This document shows, in pieces, positions 19,792-28,493 of a stretch of 64,000 nt of DNA. The notes under the pieces are model-generated. The model did no database searches. It saw nothing but the letters and a program-made list of their open reading frames with translations, and had not been told where the DNA came from. A program made the translations under genes and the position numbers. The stretch comes from Paucibacter sp. B2R-40 (lineage in GTDB: Bacteria > Pseudomonadota > Gammaproteobacteria > Burkholderiales > Burkholderiaceae_C): positions 124,001 to 188,000 of the forward strand of contig NZ_JAJIRP010000009.1 in the NCBI RefSeq assembly GCF_025717555.1, given 5' to 3'. Position 1 is the stretch's first letter; every line of letters starts with the position of its first letter.

Positions 19792-20139
19792 ATGAACCAG
19801 CCCTTGCTAGAACCGCTTGTCTTCGAAGCCCTGCAGGCCAATGCGGGCGCTGACTTTGTGCTGCAACTGCTGGAGGCCTTCGCCGAGGAGGCGCCGCTGC
19901 TGGCGCAGCAGCTGCGCGAGGCGGCGGCGGGCGGTGACAGCACTCAATTCGAGACCATTGCGCACAGCTTGAAGAGCAATGGCGTTACCTTTGGTGCGGC
20001 GCGCTTGGCCGAACTGGCCGGCCGGCTGGAATGCCATGGCCTGGCGGCGGGCGGCGCGGCCATCAGCGCTGCGCTCGATGAGTTGACGGCCGAGATCGCG
20101 GCCGCCTTGCTGGCTCTGCAAGCGGCGGCGCGGCTATGA
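19792..20139 (+). CDS. Hpt phosphotransfer protein
   Basis: A 115-residue four-helix histidine phosphotransfer protein. The motif [25 protein letters not shown] carries the phospho-accepting His and its conserved surroundings. It should relay phosphate from the receiver of the hybrid kinase upstream to the receiver of the gene downstream. An alternative ATG at 19768 overlaps the kinase stop by eight bases (ATGCGTAA) and would allow translational coupling; neither start has a strong ribosome-binding site. The 3' end overlaps the next gene by ATGA. Confidence 0.88.
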   Translation: MNQPLLEPLVFEALQANAGADFVLQLLEAFAEEAPLLAQQLREAAAGGDSTQFETIAHSLKSNGVTFGAARLAELAGRLECHGLAAGGAAISAALDELTAEIAAALLALQAAARL

Positions 20140-21491
20140 GCGGCAGCCCCGTTACCAAACTCGTGTTCGGCCATGTCGAGCTGCGCTTGGGCGAACGCCG
20201 CGTGCTGGTCGATGGCCAAACCGTTGCCCTGGGCAGCCGTAGCTTTGATCTGCTCAAGGCCCTGGTTAACAAGCGCGAGCGCGTTGTCAGCAAGGAAGAA
20301 TTGCTCGATGAGGTGTGGCCGGGCTTGGTCGTCGAGGAGAACAATCTGCAAGTGCAGATTTCGGGTCTGCGCCGCGTGCTGGGCGCCGCGGCGATTGCGA
20401 CCGTGCCGGGCCTGGGCTACCAATTTACGCTGCCTTTGGGTCCGGCCGAAACTGCCGAAACAGCAGAAGCGACCGACAAAAGGCAACCGGCTCAACAAGC
20501 GCAACAAAAAACGCTGGCTTTGGCGGGCAGTCTGTCAGCGCGCGTGCTGGTGGCCGATGACAACCGGGTCAACCGGCTGCTGCTGTGCCGCTCGCTGGAG
20601 CTGATGGGGCATCAGGTCAGCGCGGCTGCGAATGGCCGGGCAGCACTTGAGATGCTCAGGCAGCAGCCGTTTGATTTGCTGCTGCTCGATCTGGCGATGC
20701 CCGAGCTGGATGGCTTTGGCTTGCTGCAAGAGCGGGCCGGCGACGCCGCGCTGTGCGAGGTGGCGGTGATCGTGACCAGCGCCTTGGGCGGCGTGGCGCC
20801 AGTGGCGCGCTGCATCGAGCTGGGGGTGGAAGACTTTCTGCACAAGCCGGTTGATCCCTGGTTGCTCAAGGCGCGCGTGGATGCCAGCTTGAACGCCAAG
20901 CTGCTGCGTGATCAGCAGCGCGACGCGTTGCGCCGCTTGATGCCGGCCGGCCCCAGCGCGGCCCGCTGCTTGCCCGATGTGACCGTCTTGGTCGCCGGCC
21001 TGCATGGGCTGGCCGCGCTGGACCTGTCGCCCGATCAGATGCAAGAGCTGCTGAGCGACTGGTGCACCTTGATGTTTGATGCCATCGATGGGCGTGGCGG
21101 CGAGCTCGCGCAGTTCAGTGGCGATGGCTTGTTGGCCTTGTTCAGCGAGCCGCAGGCGGCTGTGCAAGCAGCGCAGGAGATGGGCGATCTGATGCGCGTG
21201 TTCAATGAAGAGCGGCTGATCGCGGAATTGGCGACGGTCAACTTGGGCTGCGGCTTGGCGCGCGGCCAGGTCTTGGCCTGCTCGGCCGCCACCAGCAGCC
21301 GCGCGGCCTATGCCTGCATAGGCGCGCCGGTTGCTCAGGCGCAGCGCTTGGCGGCGGCGTGCTCGCTAGGAACGGCGGCGGGAGAGGCCGTATTTCTGAT
21401 GGATGCCGCCACGCGGGCCGGGCTGAGCGCCGAGTTCGAGATCATTGCCGTAGCGCAGAGCGGGGCGGAAGCTGCTTACTCCCTGCTCTAG
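20136..21491 (+). CDS. response regulator: winged helix - receiver - degenerate class III cyclase domain
   Basis: A 451-residue protein with an unusual domain order. Residues about 8-100 form an OmpR/CadC-type winged helix (DEVWPGLVVEENNLQVQIS ... GLGYQF). Residues about 131-250 form a receiver with DD, phospho-Asp185, T/S and Lys all present. Residues about 265-451 resemble an adenylate/guanylate cyclase domain. In the cyclase part, by visual alignment, the first metal Asp is Gly288, the base-recognising Lys is Gln326 and the transition-state Asn is Ala400; the second metal Asp330 and Arg404 remain. Catalysis is therefore unlikely, and the domain may sense a nucleotide or dimerise (inference). 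The start overlaps the Hpt stop by four bases, so the three genes form one relay. Confidence 0.85.
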   Translation: MSGSPVTKLVFGHVELRLGERRVLVDGQTVALGSRSFDLLKALVNKRERVVSKEELLDEVWPGLVVEENNLQVQISGLRRVLGAAAIATVPGLGYQFTLPLGPAETAETAEATDKRQPAQQAQQKTLALAGSLSARVLVADDNRVNRLLLCRSLELMGHQVSAAANGRAALEMLRQQPFDLLLLDLAMPELDGFGLLQERAGDAALCEVAVIVTSALGGVAPVARCIELGVEDFLHKPVDPWLLKARVDASLNAKLLRDQQRDALRRLMPAGPSAARCLPDVTVLVAGLHGLAALDLSPDQMQELLSDWCTLMFDAIDGRGGELAQFSGDGLLALFSEPQAAVQAAQEMGDLMRVFNEERLIAELATVNLGCGLARGQVLACSAATSSRAAYACIGAPVAQAQRLAAACSLGTAAGEAVFLMDAATRAGLSAEFEIIAVAQSGAEAAYSLL

Positions 21492-21567
21492 GTCGCCGCT
21501 GAAAGCGGCAATTTATGGGCGAAAATTCTCGGCTTGCTGCCCTCGCGTTGGCGCTTATGCTGCACGC

Positions 21568-22323
21568 ATGAAGATGCATCCCTTTCGCTTCGGTGTCGGC
21601 TTGGCTTTGGCGCTCACCGCAGTCGCCGCCGGTGCGGCTGATTTACCAACATCTGTCGGCCCACGTCAAAACCTCTGGGTCGAAGTCCGCTGGGTGGACA
21701 GTGCGGTCAGCGGCGCAGCAATGGCGGCGATACGCGATGGCTCGGTCGTGGTCGGCACGGCGGGCTCGGTGTCCTCGCGAGGCAGTGTCGGCTTCAACAC
21801 GCAGCGGCGTGACGAGCAGCAGGTGCAGCGCTTGTTGGTGCTCAACGGCGATCAGGCTTCGGTGCAATTGACAGAAACGACGCCCGTGCAGTGGCTGGAC
21901 TTTGGCGTGCAGTTTGATGCCGCTGCGGGTGGGGCAGGTGGGGCTGGCGGGGCGACCCCCCTGCCAGCGGCCGGAGGAGCCAATTCGAATGTCAACCGGG
22001 GCTGGGCCGTGCCAAGGCAGGGCGTCACCGAGCAGACCCAAGGCTTCACTGTCACGCCGCATTGGCCGGGTGGACAACAGCCGGTGCGGGTGGAGCTCAG
22101 GGCGCAGGGCAGCAGCGGCTCCGGTAACTTGCTGCAAGGCCAATCTCAGGCTCAAACACAGGCGCAAGTCCTCAGCACCGTCTCGGTGGGCCTAGGCCAA
22201 TGGCTGACCGTGGCTCGCAGCGGCGCGGCCACGCAGCGCCAGGAGCGCGGCGTGATCAGCAGCCGCAGCGCCGAGACGCAGAGGACGCGGGAGTTGCAGT
22301 TGCGCGTCGATCTGGCTCCCTGA
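21568..22323 (+). CDS. exported protein with secretin-like features
   Basis: 251 residues with a signal peptide ending near 'AAGAADLP'. The body alternates short beta-type segments with a Gly/Ala-rich linker at about 130-145 (AAAGGAGGAGGATPLPAAGG). Phrases such as 'RLLVLNGDQASVQLTETTPVQW' and 'LGQWLTVARSG' resemble parts of a secretin-like domain in other Proteobacteria, but the length is far too short for a secretin. It stands 76 bases after the phosphorelay operon. It is probably periplasmic or outer-membrane associated; function unknown. Confidence 0.6.
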   Translation: MKMHPFRFGVGLALALTAVAAGAADLPTSVGPRQNLWVEVRWVDSAVSGAAMAAIRDGSVVVGTAGSVSSRGSVGFNTQRRDEQQVQRLLVLNGDQASVQLTETTPVQWLDFGVQFDAAAGGAGGAGGATPLPAAGGANSNVNRGWAVPRQGVTEQTQGFTVTPHWPGGQQPVRVELRAQGSSGSGNLLQGQSQAQTQAQVLSTVSVGLGQWLTVARSGAATQRQERGVISSRSAETQRTRELQLRVDLAP

Positions 22324-22428
22324 AATGGGGTCAGGTTCATTTATTGGCTAGTTTCAGTTGCCGACGGTGATGCCGCTATGCTCAGGCACCGGTCGCGCGG
22401 GTCGCGAAGTCAAATGTAGGACTGCTTC

Positions 22429-22596
22429 ATGACCCTCTGCCCCATCGCCATCGCCGTAGGCTGCCGCAAATGCCCGATCTTCAAGGTCTGCCCGGTCAAG
22501 GGCTTGATCGGCGATATGCCTGACTCGGCGGCGCCACCCGAGAAACCCAAGGCTGCGGCAAAAAAGACCAGCAGCGCCGCGAAAAAACCTCGCTGA
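22429..22596 (+). CDS. small Cys-motif protein with Lys/Ala tail
   Basis: A 55-residue protein from ATG 22429, preceded by AGGA with a seven-base spacer. The N-terminal half contains four cysteines (C4, C12, C15, C21) in the pattern C-x7-C-x2-C-x5-C, which could bind zinc or an Fe-S cluster. The C-terminal half is a Lys/Ala/Pro tail resembling histone-H1-like tails (KPKAAAKKTSSAAKKPR), suggesting nucleic-acid contact (inference). No named family was recognised with certainty. Confidence 0.7.
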   Translation: MTLCPIAIAVGCRKCPIFKVCPVKGLIGDMPDSAAPPEKPKAAAKKTSSAAKKPR

Positions 22597-22617
22597 ACTC
22601 GGCGCGCCTGCGGGCTG

Positions 22618-23322
22618 CTACCAGGGCAGTTGCTCGCCCGTGTAGCTGAGGAACTGCCCGCTGTCCGCTGGCTTCAGCCCATCCAGCACTGCCAACAACT
22701 CGCCCGCCGCAACTGCGGCTGGCCGGCCGATTTCGGCACCGCGAAACGGCGCCGACAAGGCCGAGCTGACCGTGCCCGGATGCAAGGCGACGAGCACCGT
22801 CTGCGGCTGGCTGCGGCGCAGCTCGATGGCGGCCGTCTTGATCAGCATATTCAGCGCCGCCTTGGATGCGCGGTAGCTGTACCAGCCGCCCAGGCGGTTG
22901 TCTTCGATGCTGCCGACTTTGGCAGACAGCAGGGCCATCACGCCGCGTTGGCGGTCCAGCAAGGGGCTGAAATGGCGCAGCAGCAGGGCGGGGCCGAAGG
23001 TGTTGACGGCGAAGGTGCTCAGCATCTGCGCGTAGCTGAGCTGGCTCAATTGCTTCTCGGGCATGAAGTCCGGGCCGTGCAAGATGCCGGCGGCGTTGAT
23101 GATCAGCTGAAACGGCCCGGCCTGAGCCAAGTCGGCGGCGGCCGCTGCGATGCTGGCTTCTTCTGCAAAGTCAATCGCCGGTGCGGCGTCTCGCCCCAAA
23201 CCGAGTGCGAGCCCGCAGCGTGGGTCGGCCTGCAAGGCTTGCACAAAAGCGGCTCCAATCGCGCCGCTGGCCCCCACCACCAGCGCCCGGTAGCCCTCGG
23301 GCATGGAAGTGAGCGCGCTCAC
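22618..23322 (-). CDS. short-chain dehydrogenase, CsgA-like
   Basis: About 234 residues of the SDR family. The Rossmann motif GASGAIGAAF is near the N-terminus, NAAG at the NNAG position, and the catalytic Ser/Tyr-x3-Lys as YSYRASK. It resembles the C-factor (CsgA-like) subgroup. The start chosen is GTG 23322, which overlaps the upstream TGA in a GTGA junction and follows AAGG; an ATG at 23304 has no ribosome-binding site. Coupling to the Trp-rich protein upstream is therefore likely. Substrate unknown. Confidence 0.85.
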   Translation of the reverse strand: MSALTSMPEGYRALVVGASGAIGAAFVQALQADPRCGLALGLGRDAAPAIDFAEEASIAAAAADLAQAGPFQLIINAAGILHGPDFMPEKQLSQLSYAQMLSTFAVNTFGPALLLRHFSPLLDRQRGVMALLSAKVGSIEDNRLGGWYSYRASKAALNMLIKTAAIELRRSQPQTVLVALHPGTVSSALSAPFRGAEIGRPAAVAAGELLAVLDGLKPADSGQFLSYTGEQLPW

Positions 23323-23564
23323 TGCCAACCTTGGCGCCACAGGGCCGGGTCTTGCAAGTCGCGCCAAGCGATGCGCTGGCTGCGCTTGGAGATCACCGCC
23401 TCCAACTCGACAGCTTCGACCGCCAAGGTCGTTTTCTTGGGGCCCGCACTCTCTTCAATTGGAGCGTTGAAGACCTGGGTTACCAAGAAATGCTTTTCCT
23501 TGGCCAGCGGCCGCATGGCTGTCCATTTGCTGAGCAGCAGTTTTTTCGGGTGTATCAAGTTCAT
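23319..23564 (-). CDS. TIGR02450-family Trp-rich small protein
   Basis: An 81-residue protein of the Trp-rich family recognised by 'HPKKLLLSKWTA', 'KEKHFLVTQV' and the C-terminal 'RRSQRI..R.L.D...W.QGW' type pattern. The family is widespread in aquatic Gamma- and Betaproteobacteria and has no known role. Four bases of its 3' end are shared with the SDR start. It is divergent from the flavoprotein at 23712. Confidence 0.85.
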   Translation of the reverse strand: MNLIHPKKLLLSKWTAMRPLAKEKHFLVTQVFNAPIEESAGPKKTTLAVEAVELEAVISKRSQRIAWRDLQDPALWRQGWQ

Positions 23565-23711
23565 GGCGCTGAGCCTAGCCTAAACCGCTTAAGCGTGGCT
23601 GCGCATATGGCATTGCCTGGGCAAACGCCAGGTGATCGGCCGGCCAGCCATTCACAGGCAGAGATGCGCGGCAGAATCCGCGCTTCGAGTTCATTGCATT
23701 GGGGCTTTGTC

Positions 23712-24734
23712 ATGTCGTCATCGCAGCATGTGGCCGTTGTGGGCGCCGGCCTGGCCGGCTTGGCCTGCGCGACGGCCTTGGTCGCCGCGGGCCACCGGGT
23801 CACGGTGTTTGAAAAAAGCCGCGGTGTGGCCGGTCGCATGAGCACTCGCCGTGGCGAGGGCTGGCACTGCGATCACGGGGCACAGTACTTCACTGCACGC
23901 AGCAGCAGTTTCAGCGCCGAGGTGGCCCGCTGGGTGGAGGCCGGGGTGGCCAAGCTTTGGGTGCCTCGCTTGGCCGTGTTCGGTGAAGCCGCGCTGCACC
24001 GGGCTGACGCGGCGCTGCAGCGTTATGTCGGCGCGCCGCAAATGACCGCGCCGGCGCAGTGGCTGGCCAGCGCCTTGCCCGCACCGGTCAAATTGGGCGT
24101 GCAGATCGAAGGCTTGCAGCGCGTTGGTGCCGCATGGCGGCTGCAGGTGGGCGCAGCCCTGCTTGAAGATGAATTTGATGCCGTGGTGCTGGCGCTGCCG
24201 GCCCCGCAGGCGGCCGCCTTGCTGCAAGACTGCGCGCCGGCCTTGGCGCAGCAGGCGGCTGCGGTGCGCATGCGCCCGAGCTGGGCCTTGATGCTGAATT
24301 ACGCCGCGCCGCTGGAGCTGGGCTTCGAGGCCGCCTTCGTCAACCAAGGGCCGCTGCGCTGGGTGGCGCGCAACAACAGCAAGCCGGGCCGCAGCGGCGC
24401 CGAGAGCTGGCTTTTGCATGCGCAGCCCGAATGGAGCGAGGCGAGGCTGCAAATGCCTGCCGAGCAGGTGGCGGCAGAACTGCAGGAGGCCTTTGCAGCC
24501 TTGGGTGCGCCGCCCGCCGAGCAGTGGAACGCACATCGCTGGCTATATGCCGATACCGCACCCGCGCATGAAGGCCCGCCCGCCCAGTCCGTTTGGGATG
24601 AGGCCTCGGGACTCGGCCTTTGCGGCGACTGGCTCGGCGCAGGCAAGGTCGAGGGTGCCTGGCTGAGTGGGCAAAGGCTGGCGCAGCAGATGGTGGCCAT
24701 GGCGAACACGATGTCTCGAGCAAGTAATTCCTAG
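23712..24734 (+). CDS. renalase-like FAD-dependent amine oxidoreductase
   Basis: About 340 residues. The N-terminal dinucleotide-binding motif is VAVVGAGLAGLACATAL, with an acidic beta-2 end (FEKSRGVAGRMSTRR) and the renalase-type 'DHGAQYFTAR' segment. The C-terminal FAD-binding end is visible as 'GLCGDWLGAGKVEGAWLSG'. Such proteins oxidise small reduced nicotinamide isomers or amines; which one applies here is not known. ATG 23712 was chosen because it directly precedes the Rossmann motif. Monocistronic; divergent from the TIGR02450/SDR pair. Confidence 0.85.
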   Translation: MSSSQHVAVVGAGLAGLACATALVAAGHRVTVFEKSRGVAGRMSTRRGEGWHCDHGAQYFTARSSSFSAEVARWVEAGVAKLWVPRLAVFGEAALHRADAALQRYVGAPQMTAPAQWLASALPAPVKLGVQIEGLQRVGAAWRLQVGAALLEDEFDAVVLALPAPQAAALLQDCAPALAQQAAAVRMRPSWALMLNYAAPLELGFEAAFVNQGPLRWVARNNSKPGRSGAESWLLHAQPEWSEARLQMPAEQVAAELQEAFAALGAPPAEQWNAHRWLYADTAPAHEGPPAQSVWDEASGLGLCGDWLGAGKVEGAWLSGQRLAQQMVAMANTMSRASNS

Positions 24735-24827
24735 GGATCCTAGGGGCGAATACGGAGGCCGGCAAGCCTCACGATCGGGCACAATTTGCCGTAGAGATGC
24801 AATGCTAGCTTGCATGGAGGTTTAGAC

Positions 24828-27800
24828 ATGCCTGCAGTACCGAAGCCCGATCAGGAGTTGGACAGATTGAGCGCTTTGCAGGGTTTGCAGGTGCTGGATA
24901 GCTTGCCCGAGCCTGAGTTCGATGCCTTGGTGCAGGCCGCAGCTTTGGTCTGCACGGTACCGATCGCGCGCATTGGGCTGGTCGATGACCGGCGTGTCTG
25001 GTTCAAGGCGGGCGTGGGTCTGCAAGGGCTGGATGAGCTGCCGCGCGATGAGGCTTTTTGCTCCTACGCGATTTTGCAGCCGGGCATTTTTGAAGTGGAA
25101 GACGCCAGCGCAGACCCGCGCTTTTGTGATCTGCCCGCTGTGGCCGGCCCAGTGGGGCTGCGCTTTTATGCCGCCGCGAATTTGTGTTTGAGTGGCGGGC
25201 AGGTGGTCGGCACCCTGTGTGTGATGGATGTTCAGCCGCGCCGTCTGACGCAGGGGCAAAAAGATGTTTTGGCCCAACTTGCCAAGGCGACGGTACATGC
25301 CCTGGAGTTGCGGCGCAGCGTGCAAGCCGAATTGTTGGCGGCGAACGAGTTGGCCGAGCGCGATGCCTGGTTTCGCACGCTCAATGAAGCGGCGCCTATA
25401 GGCATCTTCCACACCAGCACCAATGGGGCATGCAGCTATACCAATCCTCGCTGGCAGGAGATTTTCGGGCTCAGTCTTGCGCAGAGCCTGGGACATGGCT
25501 GGTCGACAACGATTCACGCGCAGGATCAGGCCGCGGTGATGAGCCATTGGCTCAGTTGCGCCCGGTCGCAGCAAGATTTCGAGATGGAGTTTCGCGTGCA
25601 TGTACCGAGCGGCCCATTGCGCCACGTGCATGCGCGCAGCCGCCCGGTCTTGAATCAGGCGGGGCGGTTGATCGGCCATGTGGGCGCGGTCGAGGACATC
25701 AGCGAGCGCATGCAGGCGCACGCCTTGCTGCAGGCCAGTGAGGCGCGCCTGAATATGGCCCTGGACAGCGGCCGCATCGGCATCTGGGAGTTTGACCTGC
25801 GCAGCGGTGTCTTGGTGTGGGACGCCTGGATGTGCCGTTTGTACGGTCTGGAGCCCAGCAGCAAGCCGATGACTTATGCCAGCTGGACGGCCTGCCTGCA
25901 TCCGGAAGACTTGGCCAGGGCCGAGCGCGAAGTGCAAGAGGCCATCAAAGGGCACAAGCCCTTTGACACCGAGTTTCGCGTGATCTGGCCTGATGGCAGC
26001 ATCCACCATCTGCGCGGGTCCGCGCGGCTGACTTTTGATGCACAGGGGCGTGCGCTGCGCATGGTCGGAGCCAACTGGGATTTGACCCAGATCAGGCAGA
26101 TGGCCGAGGAAATCGCCGCTCGCATGAGCGCCGTGCTGGCCGAACAGCATGAGCTGCTCTTGGTCACCCTGCGCTCGATCGGCGACGCGGTCATCACGGC
26201 GGACGCAGCGGGCCAGGTCGTGTGGCTGAATCCGACCGCCGAGCTGCTGACGGGCTGGGCGGCCGAAGAGGCACGCGGGCGGCCGCTGGAGCAGGTCTTT
26301 CATATCGTTGACGAGCAAACGCGGGCCCTGGTCGAGAACCCGGTGCAGGCCTGCTTGAAAGAGGGCCGGAAGCTCGCGCAGGCCGGCCATACCTTGCTGA
26401 TCTCCCGCCATGGCGAGGAGTTCGGCGTGCAGGATTCGGTGGCGCCAATCCGCAATGAAAAGGGTGATATTTTCGGCGTGGTGCTGGTCTTTCACGACGT
26501 CACCGAGCAGCGCCGGCTGAGCGGCGAGATGACTTACCGTGCCACCCATGACACCTTGACGGGCTTGATCAACCGGACTGAATTCGAGGCGCGGCTGCGC
26601 CGCGTGTTGGAGCAGGCGCAGGGCGACCGCAGCCAGCATGCCCTGCTCTATATCGACCTGGATCAGTTCAAGTTGGTCAATGACGCCTGCGGCCATGCGG
26701 TTGGTGACCAGTTGCTGAAACAAGTGGCCGGCATTTTGGTGGCTGCGGTGCGCACACGCGATACCTTGGCCCGTCTTGGCGGTGACGAGTTTGCGGCGCT
26801 GCTGGAGCATTGCTCACCGGCGCAGGCGCAGCGCGTGGCGCAGCAGATTTGCGATCGAATGGAGGAGTTTCGCTTCGCCCACGAGGAACGGCGTTACCGC
26901 ATCGGCGCCAGCATAGGCCTGGTGCCGATTACCGGCCGCTGGCCCTCGGCGGCAGCGATTTTGCAGGCCGCTGATACCTCTTGTTATGCCGCCAAGGAGC
27001 AGGGGCGTAACCGCGTCCACACCTGGTTTGATACCGATCAGACGATGCGTGCCCGGCACGGCGAAATGCAGTGGACCGGGCGCATCGAGCAGGCACTCGA
27101 TGAAGACAGCTTTGTGCTTTACGCGCAGCGTATCGAGGCCATGCACTTGCCTGGCGCGGGCACGCCGCCGCTCAAGCCTGGCCTGCATGCCGAAGTGCTG
27201 CTGCGCATGCTGGAGCCCAGCGGCGAGCTGGTACTGCCCGGCGCTTTCTTGCCGGCGGCCGAGCGCTTCAATCTGGCGACCCGCATCGACCGTTGGGTCC
27301 TGCGCCATGTGCTGGATTGGATGAAGGCCGAGCCTAATTTGGCCGCGATTGAAATGCTCAGCGTCAATTTGTCCGGCCAGTCGATTGGGGACCGCGCCTT
27401 TCATCGCTGGGCGATGGAGGCCTTGACCGAGGCTGGCCCTGAGTTGTGCCGGCGCTTGTGCATTGAAATTACCGAGACGGCCGCCATCACCAGTCTGGCC
27501 GATGCGGCGCTGTTCATCGAGCAGGTGCGAGCCTTGGGTGTGCGCGGCGCGCTCGATGACTTTGGCGCCGGTGCGTCATCTTTCGGCTATTTGAAGAGCC
27601 TGCCGGTCGACTATTTGAAGATCGACGGGCAGTTTGTGCGCGATCTCGTCAACGACGCCTTGGACGAGGCTGCCGTGCGCTGCTTTGTCGACGTGGCGCA
27701 AGTGGTGGGCATGCAGACGGTGGCCGAGTTTGTCGACAGCCCGGCGGTGCTGGCCCGGCTGCGCGAAATCGGCGTCAACTATTCGCAGGGCTTTTTGCAG

Positions 27801-27869
27801 CACCGACCCGTGCCGCTGACGGCACTGATCGGCGGTGAGTTGGAATCACATTTTCTCGGGCATGGCTGA
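24828..27869 (+). CDS. GAF-PAS-GGDEF-EAL c-di-GMP signalling protein
   Basis: 1013 residues from ATG 24828 with GGAGG seven bases upstream. A GAF domain (about 25-165) is followed by three PAS modules (about 185-300, 305-430, 450-570), a GGDEF domain with intact RLGGDEF, and an EAL domain. The EAL signature is EVL (AEVLLRM). The downstream catalytic residues are present: N in VNLSGQ, E in EITET, DD in ALDDFG, K in YLKIDG, and E in VAEFV. It probably makes and breaks c-di-GMP, or one domain regulates the other. No transmembrane helix was seen, so it is cytoplasmic. Its 3' end overlaps a convergent lipoprotein gene by 24 bases. Confidence 0.93.
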   Translation: MPAVPKPDQELDRLSALQGLQVLDSLPEPEFDALVQAAALVCTVPIARIGLVDDRRVWFKAGVGLQGLDELPRDEAFCSYAILQPGIFEVEDASADPRFCDLPAVAGPVGLRFYAAANLCLSGGQVVGTLCVMDVQPRRLTQGQKDVLAQLAKATVHALELRRSVQAELLAANELAERDAWFRTLNEAAPIGIFHTSTNGACSYTNPRWQEIFGLSLAQSLGHGWSTTIHAQDQAAVMSHWLSCARSQQDFEMEFRVHVPSGPLRHVHARSRPVLNQAGRLIGHVGAVEDISERMQAHALLQASEARLNMALDSGRIGIWEFDLRSGVLVWDAWMCRLYGLEPSSKPMTYASWTACLHPEDLARAEREVQEAIKGHKPFDTEFRVIWPDGSIHHLRGSARLTFDAQGRALRMVGANWDLTQIRQMAEEIAARMSAVLAEQHELLLVTLRSIGDAVITADAAGQVVWLNPTAELLTGWAAEEARGRPLEQVFHIVDEQTRALVENPVQACLKEGRKLAQAGHTLLISRHGEEFGVQDSVAPIRNEKGDIFGVVLVFHDVTEQRRLSGEMTYRATHDTLTGLINRTEFEARLRRVLEQAQGDRSQHALLYIDLDQFKLVNDACGHAVGDQLLKQVAGILVAAVRTRDTLARLGGDEFAALLEHCSPAQAQRVAQQICDRMEEFRFAHEERRYRIGASIGLVPITGRWPSAAAILQAADTSCYAAKEQGRNRVHTWFDTDQTMRARHGEMQWTGRIEQALDEDSFVLYAQRIEAMHLPGAGTPPLKPGLHAEVLLRMLEPSGELVLPGAFLPAAERFNLATRIDRWVLRHVLDWMKAEPNLAAIEMLSVNLSGQSIGDRAFHRWAMEALTEAGPELCRRLCIEITETAAITSLADAALFIEQVRALGVRGALDDFGAGASSFGYLKSLPVDYLKIDGQFVRDLVNDALDEAAVRCFVDVAQVVGMQTVAEFVDSPAVLARLREIGVNYSQGFLQHRPVPLTALIGGELESHFLGHG

Positions 27870-28340
27870 GCTGTGATGGCTGGTGATCAGCCATTGCTTG
27901 CCGTCCCAGCGGTAGGTGTAGGTGTAGCGCGCCTTGACCACGCCGCCGGTCTTGGCGAAGGTGAAGGTGTAGAGGCCGGCATCTACGGCGGTATTGCAGT
28001 CGATTTGAATCGTGCGCGAATCGATCTTGCCGAACGGTTTGTTTTCCAGGAAATGGTGGAAGTAATCCTCCTTCTCGGCGGCGTTCAGGCGCGGCTTGTT
28101 GGACACGGTGGGCAGCAGCACCGAACGCTCGGCATAGTTGGCCACGACCTTGTGCGGGTCACCCGTTTGCAGCGATTGGTTCCAGCGATCAAACAGCGCG
28201 GCGATCTCGGCTTCACTGCTCACTTTGCAGGATTCGTTTCGCGCCTGCGGGTCGGTCGCCGGGCCGCTGGCGCAGCCGGCCAGCGCAAGGGCTGCGAGCA
28301 AAGATGGCAAGCCAAGAGATAGGTTGACAACTGATTTCAT
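27846..28340 (-). CDS. lipoprotein with SnoaL/DUF4440-like domain
   Basis: A 164-residue lipoprotein with lipobox LALAGC, preceded by GGAG before ATG 28340. The mature part resembles the SgcJ/EcaC and CaMKII-association-like NTF2 fold: helix 'IAALFDRWNQSLQTGDPHKV', 'NYAERSVLLPT', and a terminal strand 'GKQWLITSHHSS'. Such domains are small binding or catalytic cones of unspecified substrate. It is probably anchored on the periplasmic side. Monocistronic. Confidence 0.82.
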   Translation of the reverse strand: MKSVVNLSLGLPSLLAALALAGCASGPATDPQARNESCKVSSEAEIAALFDRWNQSLQTGDPHKVVANYAERSVLLPTVSNKPRLNAAEKEDYFHHFLENKPFGKIDSRTIQIDCNTAVDAGLYTFTFAKTGGVVKARYTYTYRWDGKQWLITSHHSSAMPEKM

Positions 28341-28493
28341 GAATCGAACTCCAGGATTGAAGGATGTCTCAAATGGGGTCTTTGCAATGCCCGCTTGGGA
28401 ACGGGCTGCGGTATCGTATGCGCAGCTTGGATGTTTGGCGAGAGGCGTTTGTTCTTGCCGCACAATGCGGGCCTTCGCTGCAGCCCCTCCCGC

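Noticed and set aside
18201-19943. 580-codon minus-strand open frame opposite the hybrid kinase
   Set aside because: The opposite strand has clear HisKA, ATPase and receiver motifs; the minus frame has low-complexity Gln/Ala/His composition.
24724-24745. Palindrome around GGATCC after the renalase-like gene
   Set aside because: Only the central six bases are symmetric; the flanks do not pair, so no site is claimed.
24822-26810. 662-codon minus-strand open frame opposite the GAF-PAS-GGDEF-EAL gene
   Set aside because: Mirror of the real gene; lacks domains and has implausible composition.
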